Shown piece after piece: positions 17,951 through 28,284 of a stretch of 44,064 nt of DNA. The translations under genes were made by a program, and so were the position numbers. The DNA comes from Thaumarchaeota archaeon 13_1_40CM_4_38_7. Lineage in GTDB: Archaea; Thermoproteota; Nitrososphaeria; Nitrososphaerales; Nitrosopumilaceae. The stretch lies in contig MNFB01000057.1 in NCBI GenBank assembly GCA_001917995.1, forward strand, positions 1-44,064, in the 5' to 3' direction. Numbering within the stretch: position 1 is the stretch's first letter; every line of letters starts with the position of its first letter. Below the pieces are notes generated by a model. It was given only the letters and a program-made list of their open reading frames with translations. It did no database searches and was not told the DNA's origin.

Positions 17951-18637
17951 TTATTGGATAGGTTTTACAGGTACACGTATTGAGATCTGAGAACCGATAG
18001 ATAGTTTAGTTGCTTTTTTTATATTGTCTTTGGAAATTAATTCTATTACAGAATCATCATGATGAGTTCTCTCTAATAGGATCAAGGCTGTGTCAAGGTT
18101 GTTAACTCTTGCTGGATAACATTTTACCCATCCGTACGTGCGCTTACCATCTGAAAAACCATTTATCATTATACCCGGATAGGCATCAAGAGTTCGTTTT
18201 GCTTCAATGAATTCCTTGTCTTTCAACTTTACATTTAGGGTACCAGCAAATGGAATATAGCCAAGTTTTGTCTTGAATTGCTTTGCATATCCTTTCAATG
18301 ACATATAGTAAGCTCCTTCCCCCATACCAGAAATTATTGTGCCTTTGAACTCAATGATTGAAGGCGATGTTTCAAGGTCTGATTTTAGAATTGAAAATAT
18401 CTTTGAGATCTCTGCATGGCCTTTGGTCGTTATCCTTACAGAAACTTTTTGTCCACTTCGTAATCTCTCGATATAGCCACTTTCCTCCAGCTCCAGAAGA
18501 TGTTTTGACGCAGCTTGTTGAGATTTGCGGATACTTTTTCCTAGAGATGATGTAGTTATAGGTATGAAATTATATCGTGCGCCTTTTGCAAAAAGTTCTG
18601 CAAGTGTTAGAATGTGTTGTATTTTAAGTTCCAGCAT
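17951..18637 (-). CDS. ribK: CTP-dependent riboflavin kinase with N-terminal HTH (RbkR-like)
   Basis: N-terminal HTH (SLGKSIRKSQQAASKHLLELEESGYIERLRSGQKVSVRITTKG) plus RibK domain (GTIISGMGEGAYYMSLKGYAKQF; GYIPFAGTLNVKL). Confidence 0.92.
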   Translation of the reverse strand: MLELKIQHILTLAELFAKGARYNFIPITTSSLGKSIRKSQQAASKHLLELEESGYIERLRSGQKVSVRITTKGHAEISKIFSILKSDLETSPSIIEFKGTIISGMGEGAYYMSLKGYAKQFKTKLGYIPFAGTLNVKLKDKEFIEAKRTLDAYPGIMINGFSDGKRTYGWVKCYPARVNNLDTALILLERTHHDDSVIELISKDNIKKATKLSIGSQISIRVPVKPIQ

Positions 18638-18642
18638 TGATC

Positions 18643-19788
18643 TTATGCAATACCAAGCTCTGTAAATGTTTTGAGTATTAATCCATCAGTTGATTTGAGA
18701 TTGGCCATTCTATGTCCCATGACACATTCAATCCCTGCTTGTTTTGCAGAATCAATTAATCTCTGTGTTATGATGCCATCTAGCACTAGATACTTTATGC
18801 CAGAACCTGGGGAAAGCTTTCCTACAACCTCACTTACTGGCACTTTGAAGACTTCGTTGAGTCCTTCATCCAGTGCTACTGCTTCAAGAGACTCGTTAAG
18901 TTCCGGATATACTTTCTTTGCAACATTTGCTAATGGCTCATCGCTGGGATCTTGCAATTTTGGTTTTGCGGTTTCTTTCTTCATGTCCACAGCAGTATCT
19001 TTGAGAATTTCTACTATCTGCATAGGCGTCAATTCCTCAACCTCTACACCCTCAGGTGCTCTATGTACAACATCGATACGAACCATTGATTTGAGTTCTT
19101 TGAGAATAAATCCGCCTGCTCTATCACCATCAAGGAATGCTACAACCTTTGATTTTGATTCACAGAGTGATTTTATTGACTCGTCAATTTTTGCACCTTC
19201 TATTGCAAGTGCATTTTCAAACCCTGCACGTAGAAGATTTATCACATCTGCACGACCTTCTACAAGTATTATCCAGGGAGAATCAAAAACTCCAGAGCCA
19301 CATGCTAGCTTTTCTTTCCCAAAAGTAGTTAGTTTACCAGCCGATGTGACTTCAGATACGTCCTTTAGCATTTCATCGCCTTCACTAATTGTCTTTGTTG
19401 ACCATTTTTGGACGATTTCGCGTGCTCTATCTACGATTTCCTTTTTTTTAGCAGTGCGTACGTCCTCAATTGCTTCCAGTTTGAATGTAGCCTGAAATGG
19501 TCCTACTTTATCAATACTTTCAATGGCAGCAGCTATCAAAGCTGCTGTATTGATGTCTGTACTCATTGGTAGTAATGCGTCCCCCTTTGTTTGATTAGTC
19601 GTAGTCGTAGTGTTGACCTCGATTCTTCCTACTTTGGAGACCTTTTGAAGTTCGTTTAGGTTCATCTCTGGGCCAAGCAGTCCTTCTGTTTGGCCAAAAA
19701 TTGCACCTATTATATCGGCCTTCTCAACGAGTCCATCGACGTCAAAGCTGAGCTTAACGTGATACTTGACAATTCCACTATATGGCAA
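18643..19788 (-). CDS. dnaG: DnaG-like primase (archaeal)
   Basis: Toprim VEGRADVINLLRAGFENALAIEGAKI ... VVAFLDGDRAGGFILKEL; 381 aa. Confidence 0.93.
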   Translation of the reverse strand: MPYSGIVKYHVKLSFDVDGLVEKADIIGAIFGQTEGLLGPEMNLNELQKVSKVGRIEVNTTTTTNQTKGDALLPMSTDINTAALIAAAIESIDKVGPFQATFKLEAIEDVRTAKKKEIVDRAREIVQKWSTKTISEGDEMLKDVSEVTSAGKLTTFGKEKLACGSGVFDSPWIILVEGRADVINLLRAGFENALAIEGAKIDESIKSLCESKSKVVAFLDGDRAGGFILKELKSMVRIDVVHRAPEGVEVEELTPMQIVEILKDTAVDMKKETAKPKLQDPSDEPLANVAKKVYPELNESLEAVALDEGLNEVFKVPVSEVVGKLSPGSGIKYLVLDGIITQRLIDSAKQAGIECVMGHRMANLKSTDGLILKTFTELGIA

Positions 19789-19863
19789 ATCATTAACCTC
19801 TTAATTTTTGATCAATCTAGTTTCTTTGAAGGATGATATAATGCTTATTGTTCGTCTCTCATC

Positions 19864-20232
19864 TTAATCTACATATGATGAGAGGTTCTCAACATTCCTT
19901 ACCTTGCCTTTCGTAATAGCAACGAGTTTTCTCTTAAAGGATAGGTCAATTGTCATCCTGTGTTCTAGCTGAGATATTATTCGGCGAGTGAGGTATCTAC
20001 CCTTTCTATCTGAATCAAGAAGTACGATGAGATGTCTGTATCGTGGCATCGAATCTACAAATTTCGTTAATCCTTTGAAACTATGAAATTGACACACTCT
20101 TCCAGAAAATCCCAATCTCTTCAGAGCATTTTCGTCCCTTTTCCCTTCAACGACAACTATGCTATTCTTCTTTGAGTTAAGTAATCTAATAAAATTTCGA
20201 ACCTCGGCTATTTCCGAATCGTCAACAATCAC
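19864..20232 (-). CDS. Small Toprim-domain protein (UPF0292-like)
   Basis: VVVEGKRDENALKRLGFSGRV ... LIVLLDSDRKGRYLTRRI. Confidence 0.82.
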   Translation of the reverse strand: MIVDDSEIAEVRNFIRLLNSKKNSIVVVEGKRDENALKRLGFSGRVCQFHSFKGLTKFVDSMPRYRHLIVLLDSDRKGRYLTRRIISQLEHRMTIDLSFKRKLVAITKGKVRNVENLSSYVD

Positions 20233-20273
20233 AAACTTATTTAGAACTAATAATATTAAGCAATTCTCAATAG

Positions 20274-20963
20274 ATGTCTGACATACTAATTATACAAAAC
20301 GCAAGATATGAGGGACCTGCGGTACTAGGAGAATTACTTAGGGCAGACGGCTTTGATACCACAACAGTCTTGGCAAAAAAAGAAAAGATACCTGCGATCG
20401 AACCACGTGCCATAGTGATTCTTGGTGCACCTGAAAGTGCAAACGATGATTTTCCATACCTTAGGGAAGAACTTAATCTTATAAGAGAATCAGTCAGAAA
20501 GAACATACCGGTACTTGGAATATGCTTAGGATCTCAACTTATTGCAAAGTCATTGGGGGCCAGAGTCTACCAAGGAAATAGGAAAGAAATTGGTTTCTAT
20601 CAAGATATCGAATTTGATAATACAGTTGACTCGAAACTTTTCTATGGTATCAAGAGTCCTGCAATGGTATTTCATTGGCATGGAGATACCTTTGACCTTC
20701 CCAAGGGCGCCATAAGATTGGCTCATTCAAAGGATTACGAAAATCAGGCATTCAGGCTTGATAGTTCCGTAGGCGTACAATTTCATCTTGAAGTAGATGA
20801 ATCAATCATACGATTGTGGCTTGAAAAGTCAAAAAACGAACTCAGTAAGGTTTCTTACATTAATCCAGAAGAAATAGCTAAAAAAATACCCCAGAATATA
20901 GACACGATTCAAAACAACATGAGAACATTTTATCGAAATTTTAAGTCAGAATTTAATCTTTGA
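20274..20963 (+). CDS. Class I glutamine amidotransferase (GMP synthase GATase-like)
   Basis: VLGICLGSQLIAKSLGA nucleophile elbow; VFHWHGDTFDLP; VQFHLEVDES. Confidence 0.86.
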   Translation: MSDILIIQNARYEGPAVLGELLRADGFDTTTVLAKKEKIPAIEPRAIVILGAPESANDDFPYLREELNLIRESVRKNIPVLGICLGSQLIAKSLGARVYQGNRKEIGFYQDIEFDNTVDSKLFYGIKSPAMVFHWHGDTFDLPKGAIRLAHSKDYENQAFRLDSSVGVQFHLEVDESIIRLWLEKSKNELSKVSYINPEEIAKKIPQNIDTIQNNMRTFYRNFKSEFNL

Positions 20964-21037
20964 CAAAAGTTTAATATAAAGACAATTAGACTTTCGAATT
21001 TAGTTATGATATTACAAATTAGAATGTACGCCAGAGA

Positions 21038-23197
21038 TTGTCAGTTTTTAAAACACAGAGAGGAAAGCCTGTTTTGAGTACTGTTACAAAGATTTTTGAA
21101 GAAACCATTTCAACTGATCATAAAGTAATAACAGAAGATCTTTCAAAAGCAGTCCTAAAGAAATATGGTGTCAAAGTTCCTGGATATGCGCTAGTTGAGA
21201 CTGCCAAAGATGCAGTTAGGGCAGCTAAGAAACTCGGTTTCCCACTTGTCATGAAAGTTGTGTCACCGCAGATTCTTCACAAGACGGATGTCGGTGGAGT
21301 AAAGGTTGGATTACAGAATGAAAAAGAAGTAAAGAAAGCATTCACTGACATGTATTCAAGACTCTCAAAGAAGAAGGGAGTTCAGTTAAAGGGAATCTTA
21401 CTTGAGAAGATGGTTCCACAGGGCGTAGAACTCATTGTAGGACTTCAAAACGATCCTCAGTTCGGTCCAGTAATAATGGTAGGATTGGGAGGAGTCTTGA
21501 CAGAAATTTTCAGAGATGTTGCTTTCAGAATGCTTCCAATTACAATAGGTGATGCCAGGTCGATGTTAGCTGAACTGAAGGGTTCAAAGATTCTACAAGG
21601 CTACAGGGGAAGTGAACCAATCGATTTGAATATGCTTGCAAATGCACTTGTTCAGATAGGAAAGATAGGAACGGATAATGCTGGCTACTTTGACAGTGTT
21701 GACTTTAATCCAATAGTGGCATATCCAAAATCATACTATGTAGTTGATGCAAAAATAATTTTAAGAAAAGAATTCAAAAAAGATGCAATCTCTACTGCAA
21801 AACCAAACATAGAGTTTATGGAAGCATTCTTCACACCCCAGTCTATCGCACTTGTTGGTGCGTCTGCTACACCCGGTAAAATTGGAAATTCAGTTCTAGA
21901 CAGCATAGCAAAGCATGACTATAAGGGTAAAGTCTATCCCATAAACCCCAAAGCTGAAGAGATTCTTGGGCTCAAATGTTATCCCTCACTTGACAATATC
22001 ACCGAACCAATTGATCTGGTTATAGTTTGTGTTGACCTTTCTGTGACTCCACCGGTTTTGGAGGCCTGCTCAAAGAAAGGAATTCATAATGTTGTCATTG
22101 TTTCTGGCGGAGGCAAAGAACTTGGTGGTGAGAGAGCAGCCTTCGAAGCTGAAATAAAGAGAGTCTCTGAACAGAACAGAATCAGAATCATTGGTCCAAA
22201 CTGCATTGGTATGTTTAATGCGGCAAACAGACTAGACTGTGCGTTCCAAGGCCAAGCAAGAATGATCAGGGCAAGGTTGGGTCCTGTTGCCTTGCTATCT
22301 CAGAGTGGAACAATGGGAATAAGCTTCCTTGAGACTGCAGATTCTTTTGGATTGTCAAAGATGGTAAGTTATGGTAACAGATCAGACGTAGACGAAGCAG
22401 ATATGATATGGTATCTGGCAAACGATCCTCAAACGAAGGTGATTGCACTTTATGTTGAAGGATTTGGCGATGGTCGCAAATTCATTGAAACTGCAAAGAG
22501 TGTGATGAAAGAAAAACACAAGTCCGTAGTAATTTGGAAGAGTGGAAGAACAGCACTTGGAGCAAAGCAAGCCGCTTCACATACAGGCTCGCTTGGTGGT
22601 TCAAACGCTATAATCATGGGAGCTTTCAAGCAAGCAGGAATAATTTCTGTCGATAGTTATCAAGAGCTTGCTGGAGTAGTAAAGGGACTAGCTTGGCAGC
22701 CAGCAGCAAAAGGAAATAGAGTTGGCCTAGTAAGCAATGGTGCGGGTCCAATGATTGGAGCAATAGACCAGTTTGAAAAATTTGGATTAGAACTAGGAAA
22801 GGTATCAGAAGCTACAGTAAAAGAGATGAAAGAACATTATCCGGCAACATATGTGATAGGAAATGGCAATCCTGTGGATGTCACTGGTGGAGCAAATGCA
22901 GACGATTACAGATTTGCAATTCAAAAATTCGAGGATGATCCAAACATCGACATCATAATGCCGTGGTTTGTATTTCAAGATGACCCGTTAGAAGAGACCA
23001 TAATAGATTATCTTGGCGAATTTTCCAAGCAAGCCAAAAAACCACTCCTCATAGGCGGAAATGGTGGTCCATATACTCAGAAAGTTTCAGGCCTCATAGA
23101 AAAACGTCAGGTACCTGTCTATGATGATATCAGAACATGGGTGGCAGTAGCATCATCTCTACACCAATGGGGAAAGCACGTAACAGACAAGGTTTAA
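21038..23197 (+). CDS. ADP-forming acyl-CoA synthetase (candidate 3-hydroxypropionyl-CoA synthetase)
   Basis: ATP-grasp ([20 protein letters not shown]) and CoA-binding ([19 protein letters not shown]) domains; [12 protein letters not shown]; next to an enoyl-CoA hydratase. Start may be 21074. Confidence 0.85.
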   Translation: MSVFKTQRGKPVLSTVTKIFEETISTDHKVITEDLSKAVLKKYGVKVPGYALVETAKDAVRAAKKLGFPLVMKVVSPQILHKTDVGGVKVGLQNEKEVKKAFTDMYSRLSKKKGVQLKGILLEKMVPQGVELIVGLQNDPQFGPVIMVGLGGVLTEIFRDVAFRMLPITIGDARSMLAELKGSKILQGYRGSEPIDLNMLANALVQIGKIGTDNAGYFDSVDFNPIVAYPKSYYVVDAKIILRKEFKKDAISTAKPNIEFMEAFFTPQSIALVGASATPGKIGNSVLDSIAKHDYKGKVYPINPKAEEILGLKCYPSLDNITEPIDLVIVCVDLSVTPPVLEACSKKGIHNVVIVSGGGKELGGERAAFEAEIKRVSEQNRIRIIGPNCIGMFNAANRLDCAFQGQARMIRARLGPVALLSQSGTMGISFLETADSFGLSKMVSYGNRSDVDEADMIWYLANDPQTKVIALYVEGFGDGRKFIETAKSVMKEKHKSVVIWKSGRTALGAKQAASHTGSLGGSNAIIMGAFKQAGIISVDSYQELAGVVKGLAWQPAAKGNRVGLVSNGAGPMIGAIDQFEKFGLELGKVSEATVKEMKEHYPATYVIGNGNPVDVTGGANADDYRFAIQKFEDDPNIDIIMPWFVFQDDPLEETIIDYLGEFSKQAKKPLLIGGNGGPYTQKVSGLIEKRQVPVYDDIRTWVAVASSLHQWGKHVTDKV

Positions 23198-23222
23198 TTT
23201 CCTCATTGTTGGGAATCCCACC

Positions 23223-23981
23223 ATGTCTTTGGTTACCGTTTCAAAATCTGACGGAATCTGTACTGTAAAGATAAACAGGCCAGACAAGTACAACGCTATG
23301 AATATGGATGTAGCAAATGAACTTATCAAAGTCTTCAAAGAAATTGATACTGATGATTCAGTAAAAGTGGTAATACTTACTGGAGAAGGAGACAAAGCAT
23401 TCTCCGCTGGTGCAGACATTGCATACATGTCTACAATATCTCCTATCGAGTCAGAAGCGTATGCAAAGTTGGGTCATCTTCTAACTTATACGGTTGAAAA
23501 TTGTAGCAAGCCAACGATAGCTGCAATTAATGGATTTGCACTTGGTGGTGGATGTGAATTGGCTCTTGCATGTGATATCAGAATAGCTTCTGATACAGCC
23601 AAGATAGGTCAACCAGAAGTGACAATTGGCATATGCCCAGGCTGGGGTGGAACACAAAGATTGCCGAGAATTATTGGAATAGCTAAAGCAAAGGATCTGA
23701 TTTACACTGGAAGACAAGTAAAGGCAGATGAGGCAAAGGAGATGGGATTGGTAAACAAGGTAGTTGAACTTTCAAAATTGATAGAAGAGACAACCAATAT
23801 TGCTAAGATGATTGCACAAAACTCTGCTATGGCTGTAAGAATGTCAAAGGTTGCCATAAACAAGGGTAGAAATTCAGATATTGATACCGCTCTTGCACTT
23901 GAACTTTACACCTGGGGATTGTGCTTTACTCATCCTGACAGAACAGAGAGGATGACTGCTTTTGTTAACAAATCAAAGTAG
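23223..23981 (+). CDS. Enoyl-CoA hydratase family protein (candidate crotonyl-CoA hydratase/3-hydroxypropionyl-CoA dehydratase)
   Basis: [50 protein letters not shown]. Confidence 0.9.
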   Translation: MSLVTVSKSDGICTVKINRPDKYNAMNMDVANELIKVFKEIDTDDSVKVVILTGEGDKAFSAGADIAYMSTISPIESEAYAKLGHLLTYTVENCSKPTIAAINGFALGGGCELALACDIRIASDTAKIGQPEVTIGICPGWGGTQRLPRIIGIAKAKDLIYTGRQVKADEAKEMGLVNKVVELSKLIEETTNIAKMIAQNSAMAVRMSKVAINKGRNSDIDTALALELYTWGLCFTHPDRTERMTAFVNKSK

Positions 23982-24055
23982 ATGCCTACTTTTCAGTTAT
24001 TCCTAATATGTCTGGTATGAAAAGATTCTTATAATTTCGAGGCTCAATCAAATCT

Positions 24056-24406
24056 ATGAGTAATACTCAAGCAACAAAACTGCTTACAATCACACCTAAA
24101 GCGGCAGAAAAGGTATCGGCTTTCATGAAAGAGGAAGCTGAACAACCAGAATTTCTGCGAGTATACGTACAGGGAGGCGGCTGCTCTGGCTTGTCCTATG
24201 GAATGGGCTTTGAGAAAAAGGCTGAAGAGGACGACCTTGTAATAGAAGAGAATGGTGTAAAAGTGCTAGTTGATAGCTACAGTGCCGATTATCTGAAAGG
24301 CGCGAATATTGACTACATTGAGAGCCTAATGGGAGCTGGATTTAAAATTAACAATCCAAATGTAACCAAGTCTTGCTCTTGTGGTCACTCATTTAACACC
24401 TCTTAA
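24056..24406 (+). CDS. HesB/IscA/ErpA-like iron-sulfur carrier
   Basis: VYVQGGGCSGLSYGMGF and CSCGHSF, the three conserved cysteines. Confidence 0.93.
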   Translation: MSNTQATKLLTITPKAAEKVSAFMKEEAEQPEFLRVYVQGGGCSGLSYGMGFEKKAEEDDLVIEENGVKVLVDSYSADYLKGANIDYIESLMGAGFKINNPNVTKSCSCGHSFNTS

Positions 24407-24465
24407 ATTCAGAATTTCTTAATTTTTATTTTGTATTATACCAGAGTTAGTTCTAGTTTAATCCT

Positions 24466-24693
24466 TTAGATCACAATTAGAGTCATTGTTGTAAGAACAT
24501 GCGGTATCTTTCGTACATATTTTGTGATTGTTTGTTCTAAGATAATAGAATCTTGGGCTTCAATCTCTGCTATAACATCGTAGAGACCCAAAACTCCGGT
24601 TACTTCCTTTACACCTTTTATTTCCAAAATGCTTCTTATTACTTGATTTTCTTTTCCTGTTTCACAGTGAATTGCAACAAATGCCTTTGTCAT
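24466..24693 (-). CDS. Stand-alone RAM (Lrp/AsnC ligand-binding) domain protein
   Basis: MTKAFVAIHCETGKENQVIRSILEIKGVKEVTGVLGLYDVIAEIEA; no HTH. Confidence 0.85.
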   Translation of the reverse strand: MTKAFVAIHCETGKENQVIRSILEIKGVKEVTGVLGLYDVIAEIEAQDSIILEQTITKYVRKIPHVLTTMTLIVI

Positions 24694-24720
24694 TTCTGAT
24701 TATCTATCTTAGAACTTTGC

Positions 24721-25968
24721 CTATGGCCAGAGGCCTCTTGCTTCATATGCTTCTAGTACTCTTCCGACAGCGAGCACCATGCTGGCGTTTCTCATATCTA
24801 CTTTGTGTTTCTTTGATAGTGTATAAGTATCATTAAAGCCGCTCACAATGTGCTGCTCCATTTTACCTGCAACTTCATTAAAGGTCCAGTAGTATCTTTG
24901 TAGGTTTTGCACCCACTCAAGATATGAAATACATACTCCTCCCGAGTTTGCAAGAATGTCTGGGATTACCATTATCTTCTTTTTGTATAGAATTTCATCT
25001 GCTTCTGGAGTCGTAGGTCCATTAGCTGCCTCTGCAATTATCTTACAGTGAATATTTCGTGCTATCTGAGGGGTGATTTGGTTTTCAAGAGCGGCTGGAA
25101 CTAGTACATCACATGGGGTCGTGAGAAGTTGCTCTGTTGATATCTTTTTGCTTCCTGGATATCCGACTACACTTCCATGCTTGTTCTTATAATCAAGTAC
25201 TTTTTTTGAATCTAGTCCTTTGCTATTTATTATTGAACCCTTTGAATCACTTACTGCGATTACCTTTGCACCCATCTTCTCTATGTATTCGGCTGAAAAT
25301 GTTCCGGCATTACCATATCCTTGGATAACAACTTTTGCCCCCTTGAGTCTTAATCCTACTTTCTTTGCGGCCTCCCTCACACAATATGCAACTCCTAAAC
25401 CAGTTGCGACATTTCGTGCCAAAGATCCTCCAACCGCAAGTGGTTTTCCTGTAATGACTGCGGGTTCGGCTTGGCCGTGCATCATGCTAAAGACATCCAT
25501 TATTTGTGCCATCTCTTTTCCTGTTGTGTATACATCAGGAGCTGGAATGTCTTTTCCTGGTCCTATTATCTCAGATATTGCATATGCATATCTACGTGTT
25601 AATCGTTCTTTTTCATCTGCAGAGAGTCTCTTTGGATCACAGATGATTCCTCCTTTGCCTCCTCCAAAAGGAACATTGACGATTGCGCATTTCCATGTCA
25701 TCCACATCGAAAGTGCCTTTACTTCTTCTATTGTTACGTCGGGATGATATCTAATTCCTCCCTTGTGTGGTCCTCGAAAATCATTATGTTGAGATCTAAA
25801 TCCTGTGAATACTTTGATCTTACCGTTATCCATTTTGACGGGAAGAGAAACAGTTAGAACTTTTTTTGGTGTTGCAAGCATTTCGTGAACGCCTGGATCA
25901 AGTTTCAAAATTTTTGCAGCGTTTGCAAGTTGCTTTAGAGCATTCTGCCAAGGATCGATTTTAATCAA
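24721..25968 (-). CDS. gdhA: Glutamate dehydrogenase
   Basis: GPHKGGIRYHPDVTIEEVKALSMWMTWKCAIVNVPFGGGKGGI; 415 aa. Confidence 0.96.
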   Translation of the reverse strand: MIKIDPWQNALKQLANAAKILKLDPGVHEMLATPKKVLTVSLPVKMDNGKIKVFTGFRSQHNDFRGPHKGGIRYHPDVTIEEVKALSMWMTWKCAIVNVPFGGGKGGIICDPKRLSADEKERLTRRYAYAISEIIGPGKDIPAPDVYTTGKEMAQIMDVFSMMHGQAEPAVITGKPLAVGGSLARNVATGLGVAYCVREAAKKVGLRLKGAKVVIQGYGNAGTFSAEYIEKMGAKVIAVSDSKGSIINSKGLDSKKVLDYKNKHGSVVGYPGSKKISTEQLLTTPCDVLVPAALENQITPQIARNIHCKIIAEAANGPTTPEADEILYKKKIMVIPDILANSGGVCISYLEWVQNLQRYYWTFNEVAGKMEQHIVSGFNDTYTLSKKHKVDMRNASMVLAVGRVLEAYEARGLWP

Positions 25969-26028
25969 TCTTAACCGATATGTCTCACTGAATATTCTAT
26001 TTAAGTTTGTTGAGAAATCAGGATCCTA

Positions 26029-26385
26029 TTACTTCGAAGATTGGTCTGAACCTTGCATGGCGTTTGATCTGCCTATCTTTGAAGTAATCAGATCTCTCAA
26101 ATCGTCATCTGTTTTGTTTGTAGAATCTATGTCAAGAGACTTTGCAATAGTTTCAAGCTTCTGCCGTTCTGACATTACTGGACCTTCAACTGGTATTCTG
26201 AAATCTCCTTTAGCCTTTTGAAATTCTTCTTGGACAGCATTTTTTGTCTTGTTGTATTCACCCATTATCTTACCAATCTTTCTTGATGCCTCAGGAAGAC
26301 GTTTGGTTCCAAGTAACAAGATTAATGCTACAAAGATAATGATAATCCATTCATTACCTAAAATGTCAAGTGAGAAGTCAATCAT
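26029..26385 (-). CDS. tatA: Sec-independent translocase TatA/TatE family protein
   Basis: ATG at 26385: MIDFSLDILGNEWIIIIFVALILLLGTKRLPEASRKIGKIMGEY. The ORF-track start (26586) lies inside the MFS gene. Confidence 0.88.
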   Translation of the reverse strand: MIDFSLDILGNEWIIIIFVALILLLGTKRLPEASRKIGKIMGEYNKTKNAVQEEFQKAKGDFRIPVEGPVMSERQKLETIAKSLDIDSTNKTDDDLRDLITSKIGRSNAMQGSDQSSK

Positions 26386-26419
26386 GTTTAAGACTTTATG
26401 CCTTTCCGAAATTAAAGCT

Positions 26420-27559
26420 TTAGATGGTAATTGTTTTTTTCTTTGACACGGAAATAGCAGCAACTGCAAGACCCATGATGAATAGTAGCAAATATGGAGT
26501 ACTGGTTCCAATGGAGTTAGCCATAATTCCCGCGATAAGTGGACCTGCGGCCCATCCAATGCCAAATGTTGCTTCATAAGCTCCAATCAAGCCTCCAACA
26601 TCCTCCTTCCTTGTTCTACGCATTATTATCTCAAATGTTAATGGAAAATATACACTAAAACCAAATCCCAATATCAGCACAGCAATAACAAACTCTGTAA
26701 TCGAATGAGAATAAAACACAACCAACATACCAACGGCAATGGAAAGAATCACGCTAATCAAACTTGGCAAGAATTTTTTCATTAAAAAGTCTGAAGGTAA
26801 TAAAGAAACCAAACGAGAAATTCCAAAAATGAAGAAAAGCAACTCTATGTTTGATTCTGATATTGACTTGTCACTCATATAAGCTGGTAGAATAGTTAAA
26901 AAGATTCCAAAGGCCGCACTACAAAATAGGAGAATAATCATAACAACTGGAAACTTCATTATCTGCTTCGAAGAAGAAATTGAGAATTTTGTATGCTGGT
27001 TTGTTTTGCCATTCTTTGTGAGCAGTAGTGCAGATATTATTGATGTGGCAAGTGCAAATGCTGCAAACTGAAAGAGAACTCGATAAGTTACATCCAGATT
27101 CTGCAGTAGAAATGAACCGACTAGTGGCCCCATCATAAGGCCTATAACAAAAAACGCCATAAATCTAGAAATTGATTTAACACGTGTTTCTGGACTCGAG
27201 GCTTGCGAAATTATTGATTCGCAAGGAGGCCAGAAAAAAGAATGCGCTACTCCTGTCAATGTCCTAAAAATGATAACCTCTGGAACAGAGTTTGCTATAG
27301 ATAGAAGATAGACAGAGGCTGCGTCAAGTGCAAGACCTAGTGAAAGAAGAATGCCGTTGTTGAACCTATCAAGTAGTAATCCGACAAAGAGTGGAATAAA
27401 CATGTAAGGAACATAGTTTGAAAATCCAATTATTCCAAGATCAAAATAGGAGGCGCCTACCACTTCTTTTGAGAATACAGGAACTATTGGATTATGCATA
27501 CCGTATGAAAAACCAACTATTAACGCAGTAATGTAGACTAGGACTACACGTCTATTCAT
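26420..27559 (-). CDS. Major facilitator superfamily transporter
   Basis: MNRRVVLVYITALIVGFSYGMHNPIVPVFSKEVVG; about 12 hydrophobic segments; GLLLDRFNNG loop. Confidence 0.85.
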   Translation of the reverse strand: MNRRVVLVYITALIVGFSYGMHNPIVPVFSKEVVGASYFDLGIIGFSNYVPYMFIPLFVGLLLDRFNNGILLSLGLALDAASVYLLSIANSVPEVIIFRTLTGVAHSFFWPPCESIISQASSPETRVKSISRFMAFFVIGLMMGPLVGSFLLQNLDVTYRVLFQFAAFALATSIISALLLTKNGKTNQHTKFSISSSKQIMKFPVVMIILLFCSAAFGIFLTILPAYMSDKSISESNIELLFFIFGISRLVSLLPSDFLMKKFLPSLISVILSIAVGMLVVFYSHSITEFVIAVLILGFGFSVYFPLTFEIIMRRTRKEDVGGLIGAYEATFGIGWAAGPLIAGIMANSIGTSTPYLLLFIMGLAVAAISVSKKKTITI

Positions 27560-27560
27560 C

Positions 27561-28250
27561 TTACTTGTATGCAGCAACCATGATTGCACCTCCCATCATA
27601 GCCTTTTCAAACTCTACGCTCGAAAATTTTTCAAGTAGTAAGGATTCTAGTTTTTTATTCACTGGCCATATTTTGTATGTTCTATAGAGTGCGGCAAATT
27701 TGAGACCAAGCTTTCCTCCTGCCATTATGGCTATAATGGGAAGTATCAACCGAAGATAGAATGAGACTCCCGCTCTAATCAATGCATTATCTGGTTTTCC
27801 TAGATCCACTATGACGAACCTTCCATCTTTCTTTAGAACCCTATGTATTTCTGATATTGCAGTTCTCAAGCTTATTGCATCACGTAATGAATACCCGCAT
27901 AGAACGGCGTCAAACGTTTCGTCGCGAAATGGTACATGTTCAAAGACTCCACATGCTAATGCTGGACTCTTTGTGAACAATCTACATGTGTTTTTGAGCA
28001 TCGATCTAAGTTGATCATATAGTGTGATTTTCAGATCATCACCACATATTTGTAATGCAGTCTTTGACATGTTACCAAAACCAGAACCCGCGTCAAGAAT
28101 TTTGTCTCCTCGTTTTACTCTTGTTTGAATTCCTCTTTGGCGAAATTCAGAGTCTTTTCCAAGTGAGATTGAAGAATTAACTTTATCATACACCGGAATT
28201 ATTTTTTCCAGAACATCGAGGACTTCACCCCAATTGTTTCCAAGACCCAC
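27561..28250 (-). CDS. SAM-dependent methyltransferase (UbiE/MenG-like)
   Basis: ILDAGSGFGNMSKTAL; FRDETFDAVLCGYSLRD; LKKDGRFVIVDLGKP. Confidence 0.8.
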   Translation of the reverse strand: MGLGNNWGEVLDVLEKIIPVYDKVNSSISLGKDSEFRQRGIQTRVKRGDKILDAGSGFGNMSKTALQICGDDLKITLYDQLRSMLKNTCRLFTKSPALACGVFEHVPFRDETFDAVLCGYSLRDAISLRTAISEIHRVLKKDGRFVIVDLGKPDNALIRAGVSFYLRLILPIIAIMAGGKLGLKFAALYRTYKIWPVNKKLESLLLEKFSSVEFEKAMMGGAIMVAAYK

Positions 28251-28284
28251 ACGAAAATAGGAAACACTGCATATTATATGTCAA

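Noticed and set aside
18671-19495. 274-aa + strand ORF
   Set aside because: Fully antisense to dnaG, serine-rich low-complexity translation; a codon-bias shadow.
25220-25747. 175-aa + strand ORF
   Set aside because: Antisense to gdhA with no recognisable motif.
26386-26586. N-terminal extension of the TatA ORF
   Set aside because: Overlaps the 3' end of the MFS gene out of frame; TatA begins naturally at 26385 with its TM helix.
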